Shown here: positions 22,971 through 31,199 of the stretch, piece by piece
Layout of the letters: every line of letters begins with the position of its first letter
How positions within the stretch are numbered: position 1 is the first letter of the stretch
Assembly: GCA_963821925.1 (NCBI GenBank)
Contig: CAWGFO010000009.1
Span: forward strand, 62,001 to 126,000
Source of the DNA: JAOUEA01 sp963821925
GTDB lineage: Bacteria > Actinomycetota > UBA4738 > HRBIN12
Length of the DNA: 64,000 nt
Reading direction: 5' to 3'
Program-made: the position numbers and the translations under genes
Notes under the pieces: model-generated
Databases searched by the model: none
Seen by the model: the letters and a program-made list of their open reading frames with translations, nothing else
What the model was told of the DNA's origin: nothing

Positions 22971-24077
22971 GTGGACGAGTACGGATCGCAGATGCGGCGG
23001 GCCCTCGAGCTCGCCGCGCGTGGCTGGGGCCGCGTCTCCCCGAACCCGATGGTGGGCGCCGTGGTGCTGCGCGACCGTGCCGTCGTGGGCGAGGGCTGGC
23101 ACGAGGGACCCGGTACCGCGCACGCCGAGGTGATGGCACTCTCCGAGGCCGGTGACCGTGCCCGCGGCGCGACCGTCGTCTGCACGCTCGAGCCGTGCGA
23201 TCACACCGGCCGGACCGGCCCCTGCACGCTCGCCCTGATCGACGCCGGCGTCGCTCGTGTGGTCGTCGGCGCCGGCGATCCGAACCCGGTCGTCGACGGG
23301 GCCGGGGTAGCACGGCTCCGGGCGGCGGGGATCGACGTGGTCTCGGACGTGCTCGCCGACGAGTGCCACCGGCTGAACGAGGCCTACGACCGCCACGTCA
23401 CGACCGGCCGCCCCTTCGTCACGCTGAAGATGGCCTCGAGCCTCGACGGGAAGACCGCCGCGATCGACGGCAGCTCGAAATGGATCACGGGGGAGGCTGC
23501 CCGCGACGACGTGCAACGCCTGCGCGCCGGCGCCGACGCGATCGTCGTGGGCGCGGGGACCGCCCGCGACGACGATCCATCCCTGACGGTGCGTGCGCCC
23601 GAGTGGGCCGACGCGCGTCCGCCCCTCCGTGTGGTCGTCGATACCGCCGGTCGGGTGCCGGCCGAGGGCCACCTGTTCGACGGGTCGGCGCCGACGCTCG
23701 TCGCGACCTCCGATCTGGCGGCGCAGGACCACCTCGACGCGTGGGGGGACGCCGGCGCGGAGGTCCTCGTCCTCGATCGCGACGTCGCGGGCGGCGTCTC
23801 GCTCGACGCGCTGCTCGCGGCGCTGGGCAAGCGGGACGTGCAGGGCGTCCTCGTCGAAGGCGGGGCCACGCTGGCGTGGAGCCTCGTCCGCGACGGGCTC
23901 GTGGACAAGGTCGTGCAGTACCTCGCGCCGCTCCTCGTCGGTGGGGCGCGGGCGCCGGGCGTGATCGCGGGAGGCGGGTTCGCCCCGATCGCGAACGCGC
24001 TGCGGCTCGACGTCGCGGCCGTCGATCGTGTCGGCGACGACCTGAGGGTGGAGGCCTATGTTCACCGGGATCGTTGA
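22971..24077 (+). CDS. ribD: Bifunctional diaminohydroxyphosphoribosylaminopyrimidine deaminase / reductase
   Basis: A 368-residue protein doing the second and third steps of riboflavin synthesis. The N-terminal deaminase has VSPNPMVGAVVL and the zinc site HAEVMAL with CTLEPCDHTGRTGPCTLALIDAG. The C-terminal reductase has RPFVTLKMASSLDGKTAA, KWITGEAARDDVQRLRAGADAIVVGAGT and VLVEGGATLAWSLV. GTG 22971 was chosen because AAGGGGAG (22959-22966) precedes it; a GTG at 22902 lies inside the leader hairpin. Nearby CCCCC (22948-22952) could pair with this ribosome-binding site. The gene overlaps ribE by 20 bases. Confidence 0.94.
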   Translation: MDEYGSQMRRALELAARGWGRVSPNPMVGAVVLRDRAVVGEGWHEGPGTAHAEVMALSEAGDRARGATVVCTLEPCDHTGRTGPCTLALIDAGVARVVVGAGDPNPVVDGAGVARLRAAGIDVVSDVLADECHRLNEAYDRHVTTGRPFVTLKMASSLDGKTAAIDGSSKWITGEAARDDVQRLRAGADAIVVGAGTARDDDPSLTVRAPEWADARPPLRVVVDTAGRVPAEGHLFDGSAPTLVATSDLAAQDHLDAWGDAGAEVLVLDRDVAGGVSLDALLAALGKRDVQGVLVEGGATLAWSLVRDGLVDKVVQYLAPLLVGGARAPGVIAGGGFAPIANALRLDVAAVDRVGDDLRVEAYVHRDR

Positions 24078-24645
24078 GGAGCGCGGCGGCGTGCGGGAGG
24101 TGGATGCCCACCGGCTCGTGGTGGAGTGCGCGGTGGTGCTCGTCGACAGCGGCATCGGGGCCTCGGTGGCCGTGAACGGCGTCTGCCTGACGGTCGTGGC
24201 GAACGACGGCGCGTCGCTCGCCTTCGACCTGTCGGAGGAGACGATCGCCCGCACGAGCTTCCGCCGCCTCACCCCCGGGGACCCCGTCAACCTCGAACGT
24301 CCGGTGAGCCTCGCGGCGCGCCTGGGCGGGCACCTGGTGCAGGGCCACGTCGACGGCGTCGGCGAGATCGTCGCCGTCGACCCCGATGGGGCCGGCGGGA
24401 CCTGGTTGCGGGTCAGGGTGCCGGAGGCTCTGCGCCGCTACACGGTCGAGAAGGGCTCGATCACGGTCGACGGCATCAGCCTCACGGTGGCCGCGCTGCA
24501 CGACGACGGGATCACGATCGCGCTGATCCCGCACACCCTGTCCGTGACCACCCTGGGCGCCGCACGTCCCGGCGACCCGGTGAACCTCGAAGTGGACGTG
24601 ATCGCTCGGTACGTGGAGCGCCTGATGGAGGGGTACGGACGATGA
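24058..24645 (+). CDS. ribE: Riboflavin synthase (alpha subunit)
   Basis: A 195-residue protein with two similar lumazine-binding barrels. It opens MFTGIVEERGGVREV, with the first-barrel motif SVAVNGVCLTVV, GGHLVQGHVDGVGEI at the domain junction, and the second-barrel motif GSITVDGISLTVA. It dismutates two dimethylribityl-lumazines to riboflavin. The ATG lies inside the end of ribD and the stop overlaps ribBA (ATGA), so the block is translationally coupled. Confidence 0.95.
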   Translation: MFTGIVEERGGVREVDAHRLVVECAVVLVDSGIGASVAVNGVCLTVVANDGASLAFDLSEETIARTSFRRLTPGDPVNLERPVSLAARLGGHLVQGHVDGVGEIVAVDPDGAGGTWLRVRVPEALRRYTVEKGSITVDGISLTVAALHDDGITIALIPHTLSVTTLGAARPGDPVNLEVDVIARYVERLMEGYGR

Positions 24646-25901
24646 GTGAGCAGCTGCACGACGACGTGGACCGGTCGGTGTTCGCCTCGATCCCCGAGGC
24701 GCTCGAGGACGTCCGCGACGGCAAGATCATCCTCGTGGTCGACGACGCCGACCGGGAGAACGAAGGCGACTTCATCGTCGCCGCCGAGATGGCGACCCCC
24801 GAGGCGGTGAACTTCATGGTCACGCACGGGCGGGGGATCGTGTGCCTGCCGGCGGCGGCCTGGCGCCTCGACGAGCTCGGGATCCCGCAGATGGTGACCG
24901 AGACCACCGACGGGCACGAGGCGGCCTTCACGGTCTCGATCGACTACCGGCACGGGACGACCACCGGCACGAGCGCGCACGACCGGTCCGTGACGGCGCT
25001 CGCGGTGACCGATCCCGGCGCGAAGGCGCACGACTTCCAGAAGCCGGGCCACGTCTTCCCGCTGAAGGCGCGCGAGGGCGGGGTGCTCGTCCGCGCGGGC
25101 CACACCGAGGCCGCCGTCGATCTCGCGACCCTGGCCGGCCTCTTCCCCGCGGGGGTGATCTGCGAGGTGATGAACGAGGACGGCACGATGGCCCGCATGC
25201 CCGAGCTCGTGCGTGTCGCGCGCGAGCACGACCTGAAGCTGATCTCGATCGCCGACCTGATCGAGTACCGACGCCACCGCGAAACGCTCGTCGAGCGCGT
25301 GGCCGAGGCCACGATCCCCACGCCCTACGGGGACTTCCGCTCGTACGCCTACGAGAGCCTGGTCGATGGCCGCACGCACATCGCCCTCGTCCTCGGCGAG
25401 ATCGGCGATGGGAAGGGCGTCCTCACGAGGGTGCACTCCGAGTGCCTCACGGGCGACGTCTTCGACTCGCTGCGCTGCGACTGCGGGCAGCAGCTCGAGG
25501 CCGCGATGCAGCTGATCGGCAAGGAGGGCCGCGGCGTCGTCCTGTACGTGCGTGGCCACGAGGGCCGCGCGATCGGCCTCACGCACAAGCTCCGGGCCTA
25601 CGAGCTCCAGGACCAGGGCCGCGACACGGTCGAGGCGAACCTGGACCTGGGCTTCCCGGCCGACCAGCGCGACTACGGCACGGGGGCGCAGGTCCTCGTC
25701 GATCTGGGGGTGCGGTCGATGCGCCTCCTGACGAACAACCCCGACAAGCGGGCGGGCCTCGAGGGCTACGGCCTCGCGATCGACGAGCGGGTGCCGCTGC
25801 AGGTGGAGCCGACCGCCGAGAACATCGGGTACCTGCGGACCAAGCAGGAGAAGCTCGGCCACCTGCTCGACATGCCGGCCGCGCCGGGAGCCGAGGCGTG
25901 A
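24642..25901 (+). CDS. ribBA: Bifunctional DHBP synthase / GTP cyclohydrolase II
   Basis: A 419-residue fusion providing both entry points of riboflavin synthesis. The N-terminal RibB domain (about 1-215) has VVDDADRENEGDFIVAAE and HGRGIVCLPAA. Its usual ARHGVTTGISAxDR segment is YRHGTTTGTSAHDR. The RibA domain has the zinc site ECLTGDVFDSLRCDCGQQL, YVRGHEGRAIGL, and RLLTNNPDKRAGLEGYGL. All catalytic motifs appear intact in both halves. Start ATG 24642 (ATGA with ribE), end GTGA with ribH. Confidence 0.96.
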   Translation: MSEQLHDDVDRSVFASIPEALEDVRDGKIILVVDDADRENEGDFIVAAEMATPEAVNFMVTHGRGIVCLPAAAWRLDELGIPQMVTETTDGHEAAFTVSIDYRHGTTTGTSAHDRSVTALAVTDPGAKAHDFQKPGHVFPLKAREGGVLVRAGHTEAAVDLATLAGLFPAGVICEVMNEDGTMARMPELVRVAREHDLKLISIADLIEYRRHRETLVERVAEATIPTPYGDFRSYAYESLVDGRTHIALVLGEIGDGKGVLTRVHSECLTGDVFDSLRCDCGQQLEAAMQLIGKEGRGVVLYVRGHEGRAIGLTHKLRAYELQDQGRDTVEANLDLGFPADQRDYGTGAQVLVDLGVRSMRLLTNNPDKRAGLEGYGLAIDERVPLQVEPTAENIGYLRTKQEKLGHLLDMPAAPGAEA

Positions 25902-26380
25902 CCACGTACGTGGGCGTCCACGACGGCGCCGGCAGGCGCATCGCGGTCGTGGTCGCGCGGTTCAACGAGATGATCACAGCGCGACTCGCCGAGGGCGCGA
26001 AGGCCGGGCTTGCCGCCCACGGCGTGGCCGAGGACGCGGTCGACGTGGCCTGGGTCCCGGGCGCGTTCGAGATCCCGCTCGTGGCGCGGCGGATGGCGTC
26101 GAGCGGCCGGTACGACGCGGTGGTGTGCCTGGGCGCCGTGATCCGCGGCGACACCGCGCACTTCGACCTCGTCGCGAACGAGGCGGCGCGCGGGATCGCC
26201 GACGTGGCGCGCGACACCGGGGTGCCGGTGATCTTCGAGGTGCTCGCCACCGATACCCTGGCGCAGGCGGAGGCCCGCGCCGGCGGGGATCACGGGAACA
26301 AGGGGTGGGAGGCGGCCGAGGCGGCCCTCGAGATGGCCTGGCTCCTGGATCGGGTGCCCGGCAAGGAGGAGCGACGATGA
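25898..26380 (+). CDS. ribH: 6,7-dimethyl-8-ribityllumazine synthase
   Basis: A 160-residue capsid-forming enzyme joining the RibD/phosphatase product with DHBP. Motifs are IAVVVARFNEMIT, VAWVPGAFEIPLVARRM, CLGAVIRGDTAHFDLVANEAARG and the C-terminal GNKGWEAAEAALEMA. The His in HFDLV is the catalytic base. Start GTG 25898 overlaps ribBA; the stop overlaps the following cupin gene (ATGA), so that cupin is co-translated with the flavin operon. Confidence 0.96.
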   Translation: MTTYVGVHDGAGRRIAVVVARFNEMITARLAEGAKAGLAAHGVAEDAVDVAWVPGAFEIPLVARRMASSGRYDAVVCLGAVIRGDTAHFDLVANEAARGIADVARDTGVPVIFEVLATDTLAQAEARAGGDHGNKGWEAAEAALEMAWLLDRVPGKEERR

Positions 26381-26727
26381 TCGTCGACAAACCGTGGGGC
26401 AAGGTGGCGACGTATTCGCTGAATCAGCCGTCGTCGGTGCGCGTGATCACCGTCGAGCCGGCCCAGGAGACGAGCGTCCATTACCACCGGATGCGGGACG
26501 AGACCTGGGTGGTGCTCGACGTCGGTCTCACGATCGAGATCGGGAACCGCGTGATCGAGGCGCAACCGGGTGAGGAGTTCGTGATCGCGGCCGAGGAGAC
26601 GCACCGGATCCGCAACACGGGCGCCAAGCGCGGCCGGATCCTCGAGATCGCCTACGGCTACACGACCGAGGACGACACGCAGCGCCTCGAGGACAGTTAC
26701 GGTCGCTCGCTGGAGCCGGACTGGTGA
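26377..26727 (+). CDS. Small cupin protein, mannose-6-phosphate isomerase type II-like
   Basis: A 116-residue single-domain cupin. Metal-ligand candidates are the histidines in TSVHYHRMRDETWVVL and the later AEETHRIRNTG, and the fold resembles the C-terminal isomerase domain of ManC-type proteins. The catalytic role is not clear: stand-alone proteins of this family may bind sugars or sugar phosphates. It is the last gene of the riboflavin transcript (ATGA overlap with ribH), which may be a coincidence of packing rather than a flavin-related role. Confidence 0.75.
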   Translation: MIVDKPWGKVATYSLNQPSSVRVITVEPAQETSVHYHRMRDETWVVLDVGLTIEIGNRVIEAQPGEEFVIAAEETHRIRNTGAKRGRILEIAYGYTTEDDTQRLEDSYGRSLEPDW

Positions 26728-26742
26728 CGGTGCGGACCGTCG

Positions 26743-26772
26743 TCGACACCCGTCGTCCCCGTTCCCTATACT
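26743..26772 (+). promoter_or_regulatory. Promoter of the infC-rpmI-rplT operon
   Basis: TCGACA (26743-26748) and TATACT (26767-26772) with an 18-base spacer. The leader of about 70 bases contains the terminator at 26807-26830 and a near-perfect Shine-Dalgarno. Confidence 0.65.
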
Positions 26773-26806
26773 CATTGGCTGAAGTGCAAGCACGTGTGTC
26801 CACCAT

Positions 26807-26830
26807 GCACCGGGCGTGCCCGGTGCTTTT
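26807..26830 (+). terminator. Leader terminator (attenuator) upstream of infC
   Basis: GCACCGGGC (26807-26815) and GCCCGGTGC (26818-26826) form a perfect nine-pair stem with a two-base GT gap (the innermost pairs probably open to form the loop), followed by TTTT. It lies between the promoter and infC, so it would stop most transcripts before the genes unless countered, as in the attenuated infC leader of Bacillus (L20 control). Confidence 0.75.
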
Positions 26831-26851
26831 CATCGATGGAGGTGATGCGGG

Positions 26852-27562
<711 letters not shown>

Positions 27563-27565
27563 GCG

Positions 27566-27760
27566 ATGCCGAAGATGAAGAGCCACAGCGCCACCACCAA
27601 GCGCTTCCGCGTGACGCGCAAGGGCAAGGTGCTGCACGCCAAGGCCACCGGCAACCACATGCTCACGAAGAAGTCCGGCGGCCAGCGTCGCCGCGTCGAG
27701 GGCATGTCTGAGGTCACGGCCGAGTCCAAGAAGATCAAGCGACTGCTGGGGAAGGCCTGA
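27566..27760 (+). CDS. rpmI: 50S ribosomal protein L35
   Basis: A 64-residue very basic protein reading PKMKSHSATTKRFRVTRKGKV at the start and NHMLTKKSGGQRRR in the middle, which is diagnostic for L35. It follows infC by three bases and precedes rplT by three, the universal infC-rpmI-rplT order, so expression is controlled from the infC leader. Confidence 0.97.
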   Translation: MPKMKSHSATTKRFRVTRKGKVLHAKATGNHMLTKKSGGQRRRVEGMSEVTAESKKIKRLLGKA

Positions 27761-27763
27761 GCC

Positions 27764-28126
27764 ATGGCGCGGGTCAAGCGTTCCGTCCACGCCAAGAAGA
27801 AGCGCCGTGAGGTGCTCGAGAAGGCCAAGGGCTACCAGGGGAGCCGCCGCAAGCGGTACCGCGTCGCCAAGGAACAGGTCATGCACTCCGGCGTGTACGC
27901 CTACCGCGACCGCCGCGACCGCAAGGCCCAGTTCCGGCGCCTGTGGATCGCACGTATCAACGCCGCGTGCCGCCCGCACGGCATCTCGTACTCGCGCTTC
28001 ATCAACGGGCTGAAGGTGGCCGGCATCGAGGTCGACCGCAAGATCCTCGCCGACCTGGCCGTGCACGACCCCAAGGCGTTCGGCGCCCTGGTCGAGCAGG
28101 CGAAGGCGGCCCAGCCGGCCGCCTGA
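27764..28126 (+). CDS. rplT: 50S ribosomal protein L20
   Basis: A 120-residue basic protein with ARVKRSVHAKKKRREVLEKAKGYQG, YRDRRDRKAQFRRLWIARINAA, and SYSRFINGLKVAGIEVDRKILADLA. L20 is an early-assembly 23S-binding protein and in several phyla represses its own operon through the infC or rpmI leader. That makes the terminator and leader at 26.8 kb a plausible target, though no L20-site mimic was recognised. Confidence 0.97.
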   Translation: MARVKRSVHAKKKRREVLEKAKGYQGSRRKRYRVAKEQVMHSGVYAYRDRRDRKAQFRRLWIARINAACRPHGISYSRFINGLKVAGIEVDRKILADLAVHDPKAFGALVEQAKAAQPAA

Positions 28127-28165
28127 ACCGCGCCCCGAACCGGCTCCGCGAGCCCCTCGCACACG

Positions 28166-28171
28166 TAGACT
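28166..28171 (+). promoter_or_regulatory. -10 box ahead of the SpoU-kinase fusion gene
   Basis: TAGACT lies 34 bases before the GTG at 28206, with a GGGGGG stretch near 28196 as ribosome-binding site. It suggests the gene can be transcribed apart from rplT. Confidence 0.5.
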
Positions 28172-28205
28172 TCGCCCATCCGGCGGACGCGTCGCGGGGG
28201 GCTCC

Positions 28206-29627
28206 GTGCTGACATCGCTCAAGAACCCGAAGGTCGCCGCCGCCGTGCGGCTGAAGAAACGCGCGTTCCGGGACGAGGACCGTCGGTTCCTCGTCGAGGG
28301 GGCGCAGGCGGTCAGCGAGGCGCTCGACGAGCCGGGCCGGCTCGGGGTGCTGTTCACGACCGACGACCTGGATCCGCTCGCGGTGCGCGCGCGGCAGGAC
28401 GGCGTCGAGGTCCACGAGGTGACCGCCGACGTGATGGCCAGGCTCACGTCCACCGTGACCCCTCAGGGGTTGGTGGGCACGGCGGCCTTCATCGACGTCG
28501 GTCTCGCCGACCTCTCGGATGAGGGCTGCCTCACGATCCTGCACGAGGTGCGGGACCCGGGGAACGCCGGGACGGTGCTGCGTTCGGCCGACGCCGCGGG
28601 CGCCGGTGGGGTGGTCTTCACCGCGACCTCGGTCGACGTCTACAACCCCAAGACCGTGCGCGCGGCGGCCGGGTCGCACTTCCATCTGCCGATCGTGCGG
28701 GGCGTCGAGACACCTGAGACGATCGAGGCCGTCCGCGGGCGCGGGTTCCGGGTCCTCGCGATGGCCGCCGGGGGCGCCGACGAACTCTACCGGACCGACC
28801 TGACCGGGCCCGTGGCCTTCCTGTTCGGGAACGAGGCCCACGGGCTCCCCGCCGAGGTGATCGCGCGGGCCGACGGCTCGGTGCGCGTCCCGCAGGCCGG
28901 CCGGGCCGAGTCCCTGAACCTCGCTGCGGCCGCGACCGTGTGCCTGTTCGAGTGGGCCCGGCGCCGCGCGCACCAGGGCGAGGCGCTCGAGTCGATCATC
29001 GCGGCGGCCGCGCACGACATCCGCTCACCGCTCACCGCGATGAAGGGCTTCGGCTACGCGCTCGAGAAGCGGTGGGAGCTGATGACCGAGGACCAGCGGG
29101 CGATGATGCTGCAGGGGATCGTGCACGACGCGGACCGGATGGACACGATCCTGCGGCACCTCGTCGACGCGGCGCGGGTCGTGGGGGGGAACCTCGAGCT
29201 CTTCCCCGAGCAGGTCGACGTCGGCGAGCTCACGCAGGCGATCGCCGAGGCGATGCGACGTGATCCCGATCATCCGCCGATCGAGTACGAAGGCGAGCCG
29301 GTCACGGTGTTCGTGGACCCCGCCCGGCTGAAGACGGCGCTCCTCGCGTTCATCGAGTCATTGGTGTGGTGGGGACACGAAGGCCCGGTGCGGATCGGCG
29401 CCTCCCGGCGCGACGGGACCTTCGAGGTCTGGGCCTCACGGCACGGCTCCGAGCTCACGTCCGAGACCGCCGAGGGGCTGTTCACGCCGCGGCGTCCGGG
29501 TGAGGGAGCCGGCAGCAAGATCGGGCTGTTCGTCTCGCGAGGCGTCGCCGAGGCGCAGGGTGGCCGGACGTGGGGCGAGGTCGCGGACGGGCGGCTGACC
29601 TTCCACCTCGAGCTGCCGACGATCTGA
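28206..29627 (+). CDS. SpoU/TrmH rRNA methyltransferase fused to a degenerate histidine-kinase module
   Basis: A 473-residue single frame with two unrelated parts. Residues 1-258 are a SpoU-family 2'-O-methyltransferase: substrate-binding N-domain, then HEVRDPGNAGTVLRSADAAG, FLFGNEAHGLP and PQAGRAESLNLAAAATVCLFEW, the SAM-binding trefoil-knot motifs. Residues 262-473 look like HisKA plus HATPase: AHDIRSPLTAMKGFGY holds the H-box histidine (His270). The N-box is AFIESLVWWG without the invariant asparagine (Ser385), and the DxGxG box is RHGSELT. ATP binding is therefore doubtful. In actinomycetes a methyltransferase and a separate sensor kinase often sit before pheS; here they are one protein. 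Confidence 0.85.
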   Translation: MLTSLKNPKVAAAVRLKKRAFRDEDRRFLVEGAQAVSEALDEPGRLGVLFTTDDLDPLAVRARQDGVEVHEVTADVMARLTSTVTPQGLVGTAAFIDVGLADLSDEGCLTILHEVRDPGNAGTVLRSADAAGAGGVVFTATSVDVYNPKTVRAAAGSHFHLPIVRGVETPETIEAVRGRGFRVLAMAAGGADELYRTDLTGPVAFLFGNEAHGLPAEVIARADGSVRVPQAGRAESLNLAAAATVCLFEWARRRAHQGEALESIIAAAAHDIRSPLTAMKGFGYALEKRWELMTEDQRAMMLQGIVHDADRMDTILRHLVDAARVVGGNLELFPEQVDVGELTQAIAEAMRRDPDHPPIEYEGEPVTVFVDPARLKTALLAFIESLVWWGHEGPVRIGASRRDGTFEVWASRHGSELTSETAEGLFTPRRPGEGAGSKIGLFVSRGVAEAQGGRTWGEVADGRLTFHLELPTI

Positions 29628-29638
29628 GGGACGCGAGG

Positions 29639-30121
29639 ATGTCGGAGGACCGCGCGAGCGTCGAACGGCGGCCACCAGAGGATCCGCCGCGGCGCCGATC
29701 GATGGGGTTCGTCGTCGTGGCCGTCGGGGCGGTCGTCCTCCTGGTGGCCCCGCTCTCGACGCTGGTCGGCGGCGACACCTACTTCCAGTTCGGGATGGGG
29801 TTCGTGGAGAGCGTCGCGTACTACTGGCGGCAGCTCCTGGTCGGGGCGATCCCAGGCCTCGCGACCGCGATCGTGCTCGCCATCGCCGTGCGCCGTCGGA
29901 CCGCCATGTGGCCGCTCGTCCTGCTCGCCCTCGGAGGCGTTGCGACGGTGGCGTTCGCGATCGGCGCATATCGGTGGATCGGGACGCGGGGGTTCGTGGT
30001 GAACAAGGAGGCGGCCCTCCATCTCGGCACGCTGGTCGAATCGGTCGGAGGCATCCTCGTCGTGCTGGGCGCCGCGATCGAGGGATGGGCGCGGCGGAGC
30101 GCGCCGCAGGGTGCCGAGTAG
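29639..30121 (+). CDS. Small integral membrane protein of unknown function
   Basis: A 160-residue protein. An acidic/basic N-terminal tail of about 23 residues precedes four predicted membrane segments: FVVVAVGAVVLLVAPLST, about 60-80 (LLVGAIPGLATAIVLAIAV), about 86-104 (MWPLVLLALGGVATVAFAIG) and about 127-146 (ESVGGILVVLGAAIEGW). No catalytic motif is visible. It follows the SpoU-kinase fusion by 11 bases and may be cotranscribed with it. A role as membrane partner of that kinase-like module would be speculation. The start is ATG 29639. Confidence 0.7.
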   Translation: MSEDRASVERRPPEDPPRRRSMGFVVVAVGAVVLLVAPLSTLVGGDTYFQFGMGFVESVAYYWRQLLVGAIPGLATAIVLAIAVRRRTAMWPLVLLALGGVATVAFAIGAYRWIGTRGFVVNKEAALHLGTLVESVGGILVVLGAAIEGWARRSAPQGAE

Positions 30122-30129
30122 GTGCTTGC

Positions 30130-30135
30130 TAGACT
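30130..30135 (+). promoter_or_regulatory. -10 box of pheS-pheT, leaderless geometry
   Basis: TAGACT preceded by TGC (extended -10), ending nine bases before the ATG at 30145. No Shine-Dalgarno was seen. Confidence 0.6.
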
Positions 30136-30144
30136 CGCCGCCTG

Positions 30145-31199
30145 ATGGACGCCAGCGAGATGCGCCGCACGCTCGAGACCGAACGTGACCGCGGCGTGGC
30201 GCGGTTCGAGGCGGCTGGGACATCGACGAGCTCGACGCGGCCCAGGTCGAGGTGCTCGGCCGCAAGGCGCCGTTCAGCCAGGTCCAGAAGGCGCTCGGTG
30301 GGCTCTCCCACGAGGAGCGGCGCGACGTCGGGCTCCTCGCGAACGAGGCGCGGGCGGCGCTCACGGCCGCGCTCGAGGCTCGCCGCGAGGTGCTGCACCT
30401 CCAGGCCGAGGGCGCGCTCCTCGAGGCGGACCGCGTCGATCTCTCGCTGCCGGGCCGCCGCCCGCCGGCCGGCTCCCTGCACCCGCTCACGATCGTCGAA
30501 CGCGAGATCGTCGGCGTGTTCACGAGCCTCGGGTTCCGCGTGGCCGAAGGCCCCGAGATCGAGGACGACTGGCACAACTTCCAGGCGCTGAACATCCCGC
30601 CCGACCACCCCGCGCGTACGATGAAGGACTCGCTGTACGTCTCGGTGCCCGGGCATCCCGAGCTGCTGCTGCGGACCGAGACGAGCGCCGTCCAGATCCG
30701 CACGATGCAGGCGCAGCCGCCGCCCGTCTACGTGGTGGCGCCGGGCCGTGTCTTCCGGCGCGAGACCCCCGACGCGACGCACTCGCCGGTGTTCCACCAG
30801 GTGGAGGGCCTGGCCGTCGACGAGGGGATCACCTTCGCCGACCTGAAGGGCACGCTCGAGGCCGCGGCCAAGTCCCTGTTCGGCGAACGCCGGCGGGTCC
30901 GGCTCGGACCGGCGTTCTTCCCGTTCGTGGAGCCGGGGTGCGAGGTCGGCGTCTCGTGCTTCAAGTGCGACGGCGCCGGGTGCCGGGTCTGCGGCAACGG
31001 GTGGATCGAGCTCCTCGGTGCCGGGATGGTGCATCCGCAGGTCCTCGAGAACTGCGGCTACGACAGCGAGCGGTACACGGGGTTCGCCTTCGGGATGGGG
31101 ATCGACCGCGTGGCGCTCCTGAAGTACGCGATCCCCGACATCCGGATGCTCTTCGACGGCGACGTGCGGTTCCTCGCGCAATTCGAGGGCGTCGCATGA
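30145..31199 (+). CDS. pheS: Phenylalanyl-tRNA synthetase alpha subunit, interrupted by a one-base frameshift
   Basis: The first 24 codons from ATG 30145 (MDASEMRRTLETERDRGVAR and on) are in one frame, and the rest, from DIDELDAAQVEVLGRKAPFS, is in another. The join is at GGG 30217-30219, where one base is missing (GGCTGGGACATC should carry one more base). Corrected length is about 351 residues. The catalytic core is intact: TSAVQIRTMQ, RVFRRETPDATHSPVFHQVEG, and motif 3 FGMGIDRVALLKY. A four-cysteine knuckle CFKC-x5-CRVC is present. The downstream part alone has an internal GTG at 30252. Most likely an assembly indel. The stop overlaps pheT (ATGA). Confidence 0.9.

Noticed and set aside
22883..23155. 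Open frame from GTG 22883 after the riboswitch as a gene
   Set aside because: It has a good Shine-Dalgarno but runs 180 bases into ribD in another frame with no recognisable sequence. It is kept only as a possible leader start in the findings.
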